In this document: positions 23,357 through 34,789 of the stretch, piece by piece
Numbering within the stretch: the first letter of the stretch is position 1
How the letters are laid out: each line of letters starts with the position of its first letter
Assembly (NCBI GenBank): GCA_026119855.1
Contig: JAOWBW010000249.1
Span: forward strand, 1,302,001 to 1,366,000
Length of the DNA: 64,000 nt
Reading direction: 5' to 3'
From: Campanula takesimana
Taxonomy: Eukaryota; Streptophyta; Magnoliopsida; Asterales; Campanulaceae
Program-made: the position numbers and the translations under genes
The notes under the pieces: generated by a model
Database searches by the model: none
Seen by the model: only the letters and a program-made list of their open reading frames with translations
Told to the model about the DNA's origin: nothing

Positions 23357-24021
23357 TGATGCTGCCAAAAACGTACCGGATCAGCCTTCGTCTAGCGGTT
23401 TGGATAAATCCAGCAATGAGAACTTTCCCGTTGGGATCTGCGCACAATAAGCAAACGTAAACTACGCCGGGGCTTCACCGGCAAAGGCCCTCCAACGTGA
23501 GAATAAGAATTCGGGTTGTGTATGAAGAGAAATCAATAGACTAATTTAGAGCCAAATAGTTCATTACCCGTTTCCTGTGCAGAGGACCTGTTTATATAGG
23601 CGTGGGTGAATGAGTCATGTCTTGTCGAGTAAGCCAGGGTGGCCGTATTGACCTAGGACTCGTACTCCTTGGAGATAAACTCTTGATAAGGATGATGATA
23701 TCACAGATATCTTGTAGAAGAGATATCCTTGTTTAGATAAGGATTCCTAGTGTTAGAGCTGTAATATGACTCTGTAAATGGACTCCCTGTCATAATGGGA
23801 GGTTTCTGATATAACTCTGCCCGTCATCTAGCTAGGCTCGTCATAGAGGCCGACTAGAGATTAGGTTTCCTGAACTCGGCCTAGACAAGAGCTGCTTGCT
23901 CGGCCTGTCTGATGTCGGCCTACAAGTATGGGCTTCTTGTGAATGGGCCTCTCGGTATAGGCCTTTTAGGTGTGTGGGCCCAGAGTGTATGGGTCCCCTT
24001 TAACCAAGTCGGTTTATGTCA
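23357..24021 (-). repeat. Element F 5' LTR
   Basis: About 665 bp between TGATGCTGCC and TTTATGTCA. A clear TATA box on the minus strand (CCTATATAAACAGG, 23587-23600) supports an LTR promoter. No partner LTR is in the window, so the outer border is inferred from TG...CA ends and the switch to AT-rich DNA. Confidence 0.6.
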
Positions 24022-25363
24022 CTCAATTATATATATAAGTTAACTAATACTATGAATAACATTAGTTAATCATAATAGTTACTATATAAGTTAACTTTTA
24101 TTATTAATATTATTAGTTGATTTTAATAGTTATTATATATATTAACTATTATTATTTATAATATTAATTAACCAAATCTTACGTCTCATGAAGCGATGTC
24201 AGCATTGCCCCTACAACTAAGAGGCTATTATTTTTCTCATTCTTAGTTAATATTATTAGCTAATTTTATTAGTAACTATATAGGATACTATTATCTTAAA
24301 TTTTTTATTTTAAAATACTATAAAAGACTAATTTTACTTATAGTCATGTTCTATAGATGCAATACTCATTTATATAATCTAGAATAGAAAATTGAAAGGT
24401 CAAAAATTAATACTAAATTTATTGTGAGAAATCATGTATTCATTAATAATTAATTTTAATATATTATTAAATTTTGAAGGTTTCTAATAGTCATATTGAT
24501 AATCCATAACACTAAATTAACAAAATCAAACTATTATGACTTAAGCAATTACCACTTCAGTTACAATTATAGGTCATAGAATTTCAAAGGTTGAGAACAT
24601 GTTAAAGATCATGAAATTTACATCGAATGTATAACAATATCTTCAACGAATGAACCACTAAAGTTTACGTCCATCTAAAAATAAACCAAATATGGTATAT
24701 TAACTAATCTCTACACATAAATGAATTGTCTCATTAATTTTTTATAAACGGCTTAAAATTTATCGAAAATAATTTTGATTGTTCGCTCTCCTCATACTTC
24801 AACATTATTGGCTTGCAATTCAACCCCAATTTTTTATACTGAAATTCAAATAGATAACTTCTCAAATACACAGATAAAATTGTCATTCGTTAAGTAAGTG
24901 TATCACTTATATATATAGATAAGTGAGAGTAGATTTTACTGCAGTCCTTGACAAAAATGCTAGTAACTCCCTCCCCCCACCCCTCATACCACAACACCAC
25001 CACCCCACCACCACCACCAACTTTAGATTTTTGTACATTTTCTATTTCATTTTTATTTTGTTAAATAAAAAATAATGAATATTATTTTAATTTTTAAACA
25101 AATAATAAAATTACATAATTAATAGAAAAAAGACAATGATGTCCTGCATAGTATGGCTCCTAAAAATTATAAAAATCATAGTGGTTAGCTTTTTTTTGTT
25201 TTATTAAATAGTTGAAGTGAGAACCTAATAATGATGAGATGGAGAATGTATCAAATATAAATATAGCTTAAAAATAAAGCAATTTTCTCAAAAATATTTT
25301 TAAGTATTTTTCTGTCTCATAGTAGGTAGTAGGTGTTATATTTTTTTTTGGTTTTTGAAACAA
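24022..25363. other. AT-rich intergenic DNA with weak tandem repeats
   Basis: No gene seen. Three to four diverged copies of an about 57-bp unit (TATATAAGTTAACT...TAATAGTTA) at 24029-24175, a weaker copy at 24243-24295, and a CCACCACCCC-type microsatellite at 24983-25022. Confidence 0.6.
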
Positions 25364-25630
25364 GTCCGTCCCAAAATAACTTGTTCCATTTTTTTCGACA
25401 CGAGATTTAAGGAGAAAATGTATATATTCAATAGTATTGTGAGTCGGAAAGTGGTTATGAGTATAGTCAATTGAGAGTGTAACCCATAATTTAAGTATGT
25501 AAATATGACAAGTGAGATAGTGTTAATAAACAAAACCTAAAAGTTAGACATTTAGCAAAGTGAGGCTTATTTACATGACAATCAAAAGGAAAATTAGTGT
25601 AAGTTATTTTGAGACAGAAAGAGTATATCA
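25364..25630. mobile_element. Degenerate Stowaway-like MITE
   Basis: Inverted ends GTCCGTCCCAAAATAACTTG (25366-25385) and TAAGTTATTTTGAGACAGA (25599-25617) flank about 260 bp of AT-rich non-coding DNA. The end sequence resembles the CTCCCTCCGTCCC family of plant Tc1/mariner-type MITEs. Borders are blurred and no clear TA duplication is seen. Confidence 0.6.
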
Positions 25631-26219
25631 TTTCAAAATTTAAAAATATAAATATACAAGTAAAATAAAAAAAAATGATTTTCAAAATATTAACAATTGG
25701 GCAACTATCACATGTTTCCTTCACCTTAAGTCTATTATCACGAAAGAACTGGACATCTCCAAAATTTTATGAAATCCCTTCGTCATATCAAAGACCAGTG
25801 TACATACCATTGACACCGATTTCATATTTGGCCAAATACTAGTTCGCTTTTATTATTAAAGTATAAGACTATTTTGCTTTTTATAGTTAAACTAAAAGAG
25901 TTATTTCACATTATAAATAAATCAAAATAATATAATATTTTAATAATATTTACTCTCATATTTAGTCAAATATCAGTCCACTTTTATAGTTAAAGTATGA
26001 GTTCAATTTGCCTCTTATAGTTAAAACATAATGAGTTATTTTTAACATTTCCTCACAGTTTTTGTAAAAACTATGTTATTTGATTAAAAAAACTCTCATA
26101 ATTGACTTATAAGATCAGTTCTTCTCTATAGTTAAACTATAAATGTTATTTGTTTTACATTATTTCACAGTTTATGTAAAATAACTCAAAGAAAAAAAAC
26201 CTCTAATATTGATTACAAT
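25631..26219. repeat. Diverged AT-rich tandem repeats, left part
   Basis: From about 25825, loose repeats of a unit near 130 bp with GTCAAATA, TTTTATAGTTAAA.TATGAG and TTATTTCACA elements. They resume at 27108-27300 after the solo LTR. No gene seen. Confidence 0.55.
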
Positions 26220-27107
26220 TGTGGGTATCTCGAGTTTTGGCTTTCGAGTCCCGGACGGCGGGTTAACCTGTTATTGCTTTTTAAAGAGTCACCACCATTA
26301 TTTTTAAGAGAAAAATGATAGAAAACTTTTTAAACAGGAACTATGAGTTCAGATGCCTAGTTATGTATTGGAATGGGGTTGAGATAGGCACAGAATCAAC
26401 CCGGTCCGTTAGGACCGGTCTTTCTAAGTGTATGTATGTGAAGTTTATGTTATGAACTTAAATTCAACATGAAGATGATTTAATAATAAAAGAAGGATGA
26501 AATATACCTCATGCGCTTTGTCGATCGGTGCTAGAGGAATAACTTCGGGAAATTAGTTTGCTACAAGTTCCTTTGTCTTCTTTCAATGGTCATGGATGGT
26601 AGTTTTCAAAGAGAGTGGTCACTTTAGAGGGGGACAAATTTTCTAATGGCTAATGTGTATGCGAATGATGGCGTGAATAACTTCTCTGTGGGAGAAAGTT
26701 ATTTGCGCATAGTGTTTAATTGGCTGCTAGAATGCTACTGTGTTTGCTGGATATGTTTTTATTTGACTATAGATGTCACGTTGTACTCTATTGGTGTTTT
26801 CCAAAGACTGGAGAGGTCTTTTTATAGTGGAAAAATGGTAGAAATGAGTAAAATGGGAGCTAATATCGCGGGATATCGTTCTCATGTTACGCTAGTGGGT
26901 GACAGGGGCCAATTAGGGTGAATGAACGTCACTCAAAAGGCTAGAAAAAACAAAAATGTCATTTAAATGCACGTGTGGCCGGTCCGGCTAGCTAGAGGGT
27001 CGGCCGTCCACCTGAGCCAAAGCGTGCCTTCTTGTGCATTGTTATGTAGAAAGTGGGTGTGCTAGTGGGTTTCACCAAAACTGTACCAAGCCAGGTGTGG
27101 GTCTACA
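26220..27107 (+). mobile_element. Solo LTR
   Basis: 888 bp with ends TGTGGGTATC and GGGTCTACA, flanked by ACAAT (26215-26219) and CCAAT (27108-27112), a 5-bp duplication with one change. Diverged tandem-repeat DNA continues on both sides and no internal region is present, so this is a solo LTR. A TATA-like CTATAAAAAGACC (minus) lies near 26816-26829, with a GC-rich GGCCGGTCCGGC cluster at 26976-27010 upstream of it. Strand by TATA would be minus; the plus assignment is arbitrary. Confidence 0.75.
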
Positions 27108-27320
27108 CCAATTGACTCTCGTAGTTGAAGTATAAATTAGTTTGCCTCTTATAATTAAACTATAAGATTCATTTTTTAGATTATTATAGTTTTAATGTAA
27201 TATACTCAAAATAACTTTGATATTTGATTAAAATTGACTCTTATAGTTTAATTTCAAACTATATTTAATCTGATTATTCATCTAAAAAATCATTTCTTGT
27301 CACGTTTTTTAAGAAATAAA
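27108..27320. repeat. Diverged AT-rich tandem repeats, right part
   Basis: Continuation of the repeat field interrupted by the solo LTR (TTGCCTCTTATAATTAAACTA and similar). No gene seen. Confidence 0.55.
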
Positions 27321-28100
27321 TGTTGGATATTATGCCCTAGGCCTTGAGAAAGGCCTATGCGTTATATCATAGCTTCATTGTTATAGAGATAACAAACCCG
27401 ATTATTATATCTTTTGCATGTTTATTATAATAATCATTGTCCCTAGCACTTATGAGGGCTAGCATGAGTTTGATGGATAATCATATGATGATTATAGCGC
27501 ATAGGATGCGGATTAAACTTGTGGGTACATGTTGGAGAACAGGTACTGGATAGACCCGTTATGAGATTTATGTCATGGTCAAATGTCATAAATTAAATCT
27601 CATAATAGTTATATCATTCATCCTTAGACCTGAGATTATCATAGTCTTCCACATGATGAACATTATGTTTGACGTACTCAAACGCTACCCCTAACCGGGT
27701 GGTTATAAAGGCTACGATTGGCATAATCGGATTCTGTAGGGAAGAATGATAAGTCAAGATGGGATTTGTCCCTCTCTCAAGAGAGATATCTGCTTGGCCA
27801 CTCGATGAGTGAGATTGATAATAGTGTACGGCCGTACCCAATGAATTGAAGCGTTCAATGTTATTTGCTCATATCAATCTACTCGGGATCGAGAAAGCAT
27901 TGGACAACATAAGTTGACATGGACCATGACTTATGTCCAATATGATATCGCGTGACAAAGGGATTATGATATGTTCTATAAGGTTACTTTGGGCTTTCAA
28001 AGTTATACTAATTGGGTAGTCATAATGGCTTGCTAGAGTCCGCTTATGATTTACGAGGTCTTCGGACTCGTTGCCAACATAGTATAATCCTATTGGGTCA
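27321..28100 (+). mobile_element. Copia-type LTR, cut by assembly gap
   Basis: Begins TGTTGGATATTATGCCCTAGGC, parallel to the copia-2 LTR start TGTTGGTGTTGGTTCCCTAGGC, and then follows the order of the copia LTR (GTCTTCCACATGATGAACATTA near 27645, CCGGGTGGTTATAAAGG near 27694, GTAGTATAATCCTA near the end). It is a diverged sister family. The gap starts where the GC-rich cluster and TATA box should follow. Confidence 0.75.
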
Positions 28101-28200
28101 NNNNNNNNNNNNNNNNNNNNNNNNNNNNNNNNNNNNNNNNNNNNNNNNNNNNNNNNNNNNNNNNNNNNNNNNNNNNNNNNNNNNNNNNNNNNNNNNNNNN
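28101..28200. other. Assembly gap (100 N)
   Basis: Exactly 100 unknown bases, the conventional filler for a gap of unknown length. Left and right flanks are different elements (copia LTR and Tat gag), so linkage across it is not shown by the sequence. Confidence 0.98.
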
Positions 28201-29168
28201 GAGTTGGAAGCGGCCTTGTATCGGTAAGTAGGAGTGGTCTTCTTAATCTCCTTGAGCAAGTCATCCATGCGTACCCCGCCTCATACATTTGGGAGAAGTC
28301 GGAGTAGCAAGCCCCACTTAGGTGGGTGGGAGATCAATCTTGAGACACTTGAGAAAGATGTCCATTTGCTCTTTTGTGTTCGGCCTCTCAACAATTTCAG
28401 AGAGTTTGTCATTCCATCTCCTTGTGAAGTCAATGAAGACTCGTTGTCTCTTTGAGTGGTATTCTCGAGCTCTTTCCTTGTGGGCCGGTGAGTGGTGTTG
28501 CCTTGGTATTGGTTCTTGAAGGCAAGCATGGAGGAGTCCCAATCAAGACGGACAGTGAGCGAGGAGAGTAGCATACCAATCTTTTGCCGCCCCCTCGAGA
28601 GTGAGAGGAAAGCATTGAGCCATCACCTTGGGGGAGACCTTCTTCGGAACCATTGCCCAAATATAAGTCTCAATGTGAGCCATAGGACAAGAGTTGCCCT
28701 TGAATTTGCTTATGTCGGGCATCTTGAACTTATCGGGAAGAGCGGTCATAGTACTCATGAGGATGGATGATTGATAAAGGCTTGTGTCGGAGCCTTTCCC
28801 CATGTTGAGCCCGTTGAATTTTTGGTCGATGTAGGCCATGATAGAATCCACCATTTTAGGCTCATTGTTCTCGGAACTCGGCTCCCCCATTTTCTTGGTG
28901 GCGGTGTTGACATAAGGACTTTTGAACAACCCTCGGTCCATTCGGATTCATCATCATTATTCTTGTTCTTCCCCTTGGCAAGGTTAGTGAGCTTTTCTTT
29001 CATTAGCTCCATCTCGGCCTCGTGGGCCTCCCTTTGGCTGTCGAGGTGGGATTGCCAAATGTCATATTTGCTTTGTGCCTCCTTATTAAGGGTGGAGACT
29101 TGCTCTTGGAGGAGTTGGACCATGGTTGAGAGCTGTTCGAGAGACATGGTGTTGCTGCTGCCGGTCAT
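28201..29168 (-). pseudogene. gag: Element B gag (partial)
   Basis: Starts at ATG 29168 (MTGSSNTMSLEQLSTMVQLL) with the same heptad-rich N-terminus as A. A frame change near 28930-28945 separates it from 28941-28543 (MVDSIMAYIDQKFNGLNMGKG..DISKFKGNSCPMAHIETYI). A second frameshift near 28560 leads to FIDFTRRWNDKLSEIVERP, and a third near 28440. The zinc motif is lost in the gap. Confidence 0.85.
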
Positions 29169-30485
29169 GGTTGATGTAGGAGCTGTTGGAGTGATCTCTT
29201 CACGGACTAACCGATTTGCCGATCCCGGTAGATCTACGTAAGTACCAATTGAACCTATATTGCAGAAGAGGCCCTTGTCAGTCTTGAGTAACACTTGCGG
29301 TCCATGAAGAGGCTTAGAACACACAGTTGGGCACACGACTCGAACCACATAAGAAAAGACTCTTTTTTTTTTTTATAAGTCGGAGGAATGGATCCTTTTT
29401 TGGGTTTCTAAGAAAATAATGGAATCGTCACACTAGTATATAGACCATCTCGCGGTCCATATACTCATCGATTCCATTGCGCTTGTGAATCCTACATGTA
29501 TCGGGATTAAACTAAATTAATGTAGTAAAGCATACATGCGGGGACGGATTTTTATTTTCGTCCAAACTAACCACTTTTGGGGACGGATTTTTTATTGCGT
29601 CCGTTTCAACAAGTTGGCATGTATGATTTGAATACATTAGTTTAGGGAAATCTCGGTACATGGAAACCGACTTGAGTCACGGAGTGTTAGACCCTAACTA
29701 GATTGTGTGGTTTGTGCTCGGCTTGAATATGAGGCTCAAAGGTCACCCCGGCATGTAGTCTTGAACTACGCACGGGCTAAGGTTTACCGCTTCGAAAGAG
29801 CAAGGTCTAGTGGAGCTTGAAACTTTCTACGACGGGCCTCGACGGGTTTGGGGTTGGACTTGCGCGACTCGATAGTGAGCAGTTCATAGGAATATGTGCA
29901 TGTAGTGTGAGGTCTAACAAGTGACAAATTTTTTATTTTATTTTTTTTTGAAAGAAAGAAAAACACACAAAACACATAAGCACATAAATTACAACTCCCG
30001 AATCACCGTGTGACTGGTAAAATGAACACAAAATTAAAACAGTCCGAGGGTTCAATTCTGTTCTGATGCAGGCAACTTTGCCCACACCCCACTGTTCTGC
30101 TCAGTCACTGAAACATGTTTCTGTTCTGGGAACCAACCCAGAAGCGTGCGCCTCTGAGTGTTGATGTGAGAGGACGCTGCCGCATGGCGCAATGCTATTA
30201 GGAGGCGCGAGCTTCTGGGCACACCTGTCAGAATGTCAGATTTTGGACTCAGGGGATTGCCCTGGTCCTATGTGCATATGTAACCCCTGTAGAAATGATT
30301 AGTGCAGAATAGCAGAAGAGAGAAGATGAAGAAACATGAAGAAGTGGGCGATTCTGGTCCTTGATGCGGGATGCGCGCGCCCTTAGCTGAAGAGGGCCAT
30401 GAAGCGCGCGCCTCCCCCATCAGGATCAGAATGCCCAAAAAAGATGTATGATTTCGATCAGAATGAAAGTTTAACCCTCAAATAT
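29169..30485 (-). other. Element B leader
   Basis: Untranslated, about 90 percent like the A leader by eye. GC-rich clusters at 30138-30210 and 30358-30418 hold AAGCGTGCGCCT, GATGCGCGCGCCC and AAGCGCGCGCCTCC. No gene seen. Confidence 0.75.
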
Positions 30486-30502
30486 CCCCAGCGGAGTCGC
30501 CA
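30486..30502 (-). promoter_or_regulatory. Element B primer-binding site
   Basis: CCCCAGCGGAGTCGCCA on the plus strand, one base before TGTAGA at 30504; identical to the element A site. Confidence 0.85.
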
Positions 30503-30503
30503 C

Positions 30504-31473
30504 TGTAGATACCCGGGGAGCCACGGCTTGGCTAGAGCGCGTGAATTATCCTAGGATGTCTAACTTGTTTTAGATTGTTTAGAGTCGCCACCTATGTTTT
30601 GAGGAACATAAGAAACAACCTATTGATTATAACCTAAGTTTGATTACGAAAACAAAGATTCTTTGTTTTGAGGTTCGGGGCTTAGATTACGAGATGGGAA
30701 GTACCGAAACACCCATCTCGCCCACTAAAGTTGGTCTTGCTTGATCAAATCTACATGAATGATAACGCTCTTCTCTTCTCTTAAGTCATAAAAAGGGGGT
30801 TTTTAAAATGGAGTTTGGAATGTAGGAGATAACTCCTTAACCAACCTCAATGAGATGAGGTGATCATTAGAGTCATGTCCCAAAATGATTTGGGTGATTG
30901 CACATTTGATTAGAGTAAAAGAGAGAGAGGAGATGAAGTAGAGAAAGAAAGGAAAAGATGGACTTTTACCTACAATTTGAAGACCTTCAAATATTGCTTG
31001 ATGAGATCTTGGAGAACCTTTTAAAAAGTGGTTTTGGTATAGTTTTTGTAAGTTCAACTTCCGGTCCTTGAAAATGGAGGTAAAGGGAGTTTTTTATAGG
31101 TGAAAGAGGGGTGTTTTTTGTGCCAAAACTCAATCACCAAGAAATCCTTCCCGGGCAAATCCTGTAAATTGAGCAAGGGAGATAATCCTGGCAGAAATCT
31201 GTAACTGACGCCCAGAGGCGCGCGCTTCCTGCTTTGGGGGCGGGAGGCGCGCACGCCTGGCTCCACCTGTCGGAGGCGCGCGACTCAGAGAAGGCAATTT
31301 TGATAGAATGGACTAGAAAGTCAGCCCTGTCATTCAGTTTAGTCCCTGGACTTAACGAAGTCAGTCAAAAACTTAACGGAAGTGACAGAAACTAACGAGA
31401 AACACTTAAAATGGGGGGAAACACAAAATCAAATGTGCAATCGGGGTGAGCGGTCCAAGGCGGGGTGTCTACA
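30504..31473 (-). repeat. Element B 5' LTR
   Basis: 970 bp with perfect TGTAGA...TCTACA inverted ends. TATA-like stretch at 31088-31100 (minus CCTATAAAAAAC) with the GC-rich cluster at 31208-31285 upstream. Confidence 0.9.
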
Positions 31474-31507
31474 AGACCCACTAAGTTTGAAAAAGTTTCA
31501 AAACAGT

Positions 31508-31524
31508 CCCCAGCAGAGTCGCCA
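31508..31524 (-). promoter_or_regulatory. Family-2 primer-binding site
   Basis: CCCCAGCAGAGTCGCCA on the plus strand, one base before the LTR, differing from the A/B site at one base. 31474-31507 is what remains of this element's leader next to element B. Confidence 0.8.
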
Positions 31525-31803
31525 CTGTGAATACCCCTTTCCGATGAAGCGACGGGGAAGTATCTTGTGATTATTATTATTTACAAAAGGGAATATTCAT
31601 AACGACATTAAAATTATGAGAGTCGCCACGCAATTTTAATTAAAGCCAAAACATTGAAAAACCATCTTTAGTGGTTCGGGGGTCAAATTACAACAAGAGA
31701 AGAATATTGAACGTTATCACTCCTATTGCCCGAATGATCGGTCTTTCTATCATGATGCGGTATATGTAGTGTGTTAGTGATTTAGACCGGATCCGAAGAT
31801 TGC

Positions 31804-31841
31804 CTACGTTCTCTCAATGTGAGAAGCTCAGGTCAGCGTAG
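31804..31841 (-). other. Conserved stem-loop, copy H2
   Basis: Reverse of H1: CTACG (31804-31808) with CGTAG (31837-31841), TCTC (31812-31815) with GAGA (31821-31824), loop AATGT. Confidence 0.6.
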
Positions 31842-32506
31842 TTCGCACATGATTAGAATGTGGAGAGAGAATAGGGATCATGCATAATGAAGAGGGAGGA
31901 GAAAGAAACATGCAGGATGATCACATCCTAGAATAATGACTATGCCATCAATGAGATCTCGATGAACATTCATCACATTCATCATGGGAGGAATATTGAA
32001 CATGGAGTAATTACCTAAAGTTTAGGGTTTAGAAATAGTTCCTAGATCATCCTTGGGTTGATGAACCCTAAATCATCATCGGCTATGAAATAACATACAA
32101 ACATGAAGATCGCAACCCTAAATATAGCATAAATAAGGTTTTAATCTATGAACACGAAGAACATGCGAAGAACATATTATGAACATATGAATGAACATGC
32201 AAAGCATATGAAGAAACTATGTATAAACATGTAAGAACTTGAATATAAAAGATCTACATTAAAAATGATGCAAGAACATGAAGAAAAAGTTAGAAAACTT
32301 ACCTATGTTGGCAAGAAATAAACCTTGATCTCCTTTAGTGTTTGAATGCTTAATTAGGGAGCAAAATAATGTTTAAGAACTCTCAAAATCGGATTTAAGA
32401 CTCTCAAATTCGGGATCCCCCAAACCAATGAAATGGAATGAGTTTATATAGTAAACTGATGGGAAGATCTGACGGCTGAGATCATCCGGGACAAGGTTGG
32501 CCGCCT

Positions 32507-32585
32507 GGCCATGATTGAAGACGGCGACAAGAGTGGCCGCGTGGCCAAGGTTGGGGCGCGGCAATATTGGCCGCGTGGCCAAAGA
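32507..32585. other. GC-rich motif cluster in family-2 LTR
   Basis: GGCCGCCTGGCC, GGCCGCGTGGCC and GGCCGCGTGGCC, near-palindromic, spaced about 35 bp, directly upstream of the LTR TATA box. Confidence 0.7.
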
Positions 32586-32771
32586 TGCGGGCTGGCTTGA
32601 TTCTTAAGCTAGGGTTTCTGCATGGTTTTAAGGAAACCATAAGTTACCTATTTTGATGGATTTTGTCATAAATGAGGTATTTCGGGAATCCGGGATAAGT
32701 CTTTGCGAGGTTTCTAATTCCTATAAAGTCCTTGTATATTTGGGAAAGCCCTAATAAACTCATTTTCAGGT

Positions 32772-33097
32772 CGGGTACTAACACCGAGATGGTTGATAGG
32801 CCCTCAAGGAAGGAACAAACGGACATCTTCTTGAAGTGTTTGAAAATGGACTACCGCACTCGTCTTAGCGGGGCCTTTTATCCGGATTTTGCAAGCATCT
32901 ATGATGCGGAGGTTAGAATTGACAATTTGCTCCGAGAAGTGGCCGAGTCCTCCTATGACACAAACTTCAACGACAAAGGGTTCCCAAGAAATAACATGGA
33001 CAAATGTAGTGACATGGAAGACTACAATGACAATGAGGACTACAACGATGATGACGTCTACGATGACAACAATCTCCGTTTGTCTTTCTCTACCTAG
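32772..33097 (+). pseudogene. gag: Element C gag fragment
   Basis: Frame with VDRPSRKEQTDIFLKCLKMDYRTRLSGAFYPDFASIYDAEVRIDNLLRE, matching the C-terminal half of A Gag (DIFLKCLKIDLRTHLSGACYSDF). It then runs into an acidic tail rich in Asp, Asn and Tyr (DYNDNEDYNDDD) absent from A, and stops at 33097. The 5' part is missing. The zinc motif does not follow. Confidence 0.75.
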
Positions 33098-34789
33098 TAA
33101 TAGGAATAAAAAAAAAAAGAGTCAAAAGTCATCTTAAGTGTGCATTAAAGTTTTCTTTCGTCCCACTTGTGTGAATGTTCGAGTCAATTATCAAATTAAA
33201 GTCGTTCTTGTCCTCATACACCATTCCAAGTTGTTCAATTTAATTCTTGGCAAAATGATGAAAAGATGTCTAAACAAGTTCTAGAACGAAGGCCGTCACT
33301 CGAACGACTAGGGGCTAAACAACGACGAAATCAAGACAAAGAAAGGTGGAGCAACAATCATGAAGCAAAGTTTTCAAAAGGAGATTAAAAAAAAAAAAAA
33401 AAAAAAAAGCTCGCTAGGTTGAAACCCTCAAATCAACCTAGGCAAAAGTTAGAGCACAAAAAAGAAAAGAAAAAAGCAATCCCCCTTCATTCAAAGAAGT
33501 TCACAACAACAACATCATTCCACCAAATGAAGGACGAAGCAACATCGACAACAATCACGACAAAGCAACAATTCATCACTGCGAATGGAGAATCCACAAG
33601 AACTACGGTGACCTGAGCCTCTTCACTGGAGGAACGTAGGCAACCTTCGGGTCCGGTCTCATGCAAGAAAGAAGATATGTTTAGCCCTAGCGCGTTATGG
33701 TGATCGGCCTTCATCTCGAACTTGTCAAGACATCTTTGTACGATTCATTTGCCAATGAATTAATCACCAAAAGATTGACCAACTTTCCTAGATTTGGAAT
33801 CACTTTCTGTTCCTTGTCGAGTCTAGGGCTCCTATTCTTTCTGCATACTCCCAATTTCTTGCAATCAAATTGGGGCTTTCCTTCTCTTCTCTCTTAATGA
33901 CTTACTTGCCTTTGTGAGTCATTCAACAAATATATACAAAGTCAATACTAGGGACACTTCCCTAGTCGAGTCAATGTCACTCATCTTTAGTGATAAGAGG
34001 TCTCCACCACAAAGTCACATGTCTCTCATCCTCAGCTAGAGTCAATGCACACTTCCTCATCAATTGAGTCAAAAAAAAAATGAAGCGGCAAAAGAGATGC
34101 CCGCTAGATCGAAAACCCGAAAGGGCGGTCTAGGCAAAAAACAGGGTGCGTCATAAAAAAAAATGAGAGAGTGAGAGAGAGAAGGGAAAGAGAAATGGAG
34201 ATCCCCGGCCTCTAAGGACGACAACTGCACAAGTTCTACATTGGGTCTCCTCAGCAAGTCAATCCCCACCGAGCCAACTTTAGAATTGCAAAAGGCTTGA
34301 CGAGATATGGCACCATCAAAGGTCATTTTGGGTTATTATTCTTGCAATGTGCATCTTTGGGCTCATGAGAAAGAAAGCCCATGGTAACCAAGATCCGTCC
34401 GAGAATGAGCCTATCATTGAAGGGGTACGAGGTTGCACAAAATAATCCCCAGCTAGTAAGTTGGTTTGGGCAGTGAGCAACAACTTGTAATTCAAGCTTG
34501 TACAAGCATGTCCCTCTAAAGTATGCCGAAAGACTCCCGAGAATGGAGTGGCTCTTGCCATGTCCTCTTATGTTTGTTTCCCCACACGAGGACAATTCTC
34601 TTTCTTTGCTCAACAAATGATGACACCCTAAGGGCTATGTGACTCGAGAAAGAAAACTTCTCTTACTTCATTTGACAGTTAATGAGCCCTAGGGCTACGC
34701 TCAAGAAAGATGTGTGAGACTATCCTCAAAGTCTCTCAAAAGGAATGTCGAGAAACACCTTCTTGTCATACTTGTTCCCCCGATCAAGG
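33098..34789 (+). other. Element C non-coding middle
   Basis: Contains A-runs (33388-33408), the A-type CTAGC/GGTTTTC modules (33411-33445, 34095-34135), stem-loop H4 (33603-33639) and about 600 bp (34150-34760) I cannot place. It has short open frames but no domain I recognise. Confidence 0.55.
33603..33639 (+). other. Conserved stem-loop, copy H4
   Basis: CTACG (33603-33607) with CGTAG (33635-33639), CCTC (33618-33621) with GAGG (33629-33632), GACCTGA in the bulge. Confidence 0.6.

Larger units (their letters stand above)
16880..24021 (-). mobile_element. Element F: second Tat-lineage retrotransposon
   Basis: A minus-strand Ty3/gypsy element of a different Tat family from A. Order: 5' LTR (23357-24021), PBS, gag, protease, RT, RNase H, archaeal-type RNase H, integrase, then a 3' UTR interrupted at 16880 by element A. 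The 3' LTR is not in the window. Numerous stops show it is old and inactive. Confidence 0.85.
28201..31473 (-). mobile_element. Element B: Tat element, 5' part
   Basis: Same family as element A on the minus strand: 5' LTR 30504-31473, PBS, 1.3-kb leader and gag, then cut by the gap. It landed only 34 bp from the PBS of the family-2 LTR at 31526; AGACC (31474-31478) is the likely target site. Confidence 0.85.
31526..32768 (-). mobile_element. Family-2 Tat-type LTR
   Basis: A minus-strand 5' LTR of about 1.24 kb ending GGGGTATTCACA at the PBS. It is the reverse copy of 1-673 over its inner 830 bp. A TATA box (minus CTATATAAACTC, 32441-32452) has a GC-rich cluster 60-140 bp upstream (32507-32585, TTGGCCGCGTGGCC units). 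The outer end near 32768 (TTTTCA) is inferred from where element C gag resumes. Confidence 0.75.

Noticed and set aside
24029..24175. Possible CRISPR-like or centromeric array
   Set aside because: Only three to four diverged AT-rich units of about 57 bp with no conserved repeat/spacer pattern.
26646..26921. Plus-strand 91-codon frame in the solo LTR
   Set aside because: Short, inside an LTR, no similarity to any protein I know; a TATA-like signal on the other strand overlaps it.
27869..28288. Open frames running through the N gap
   Set aside because: The middle is unknown sequence; the frame is an artefact joining a copia LTR to Tat gag.
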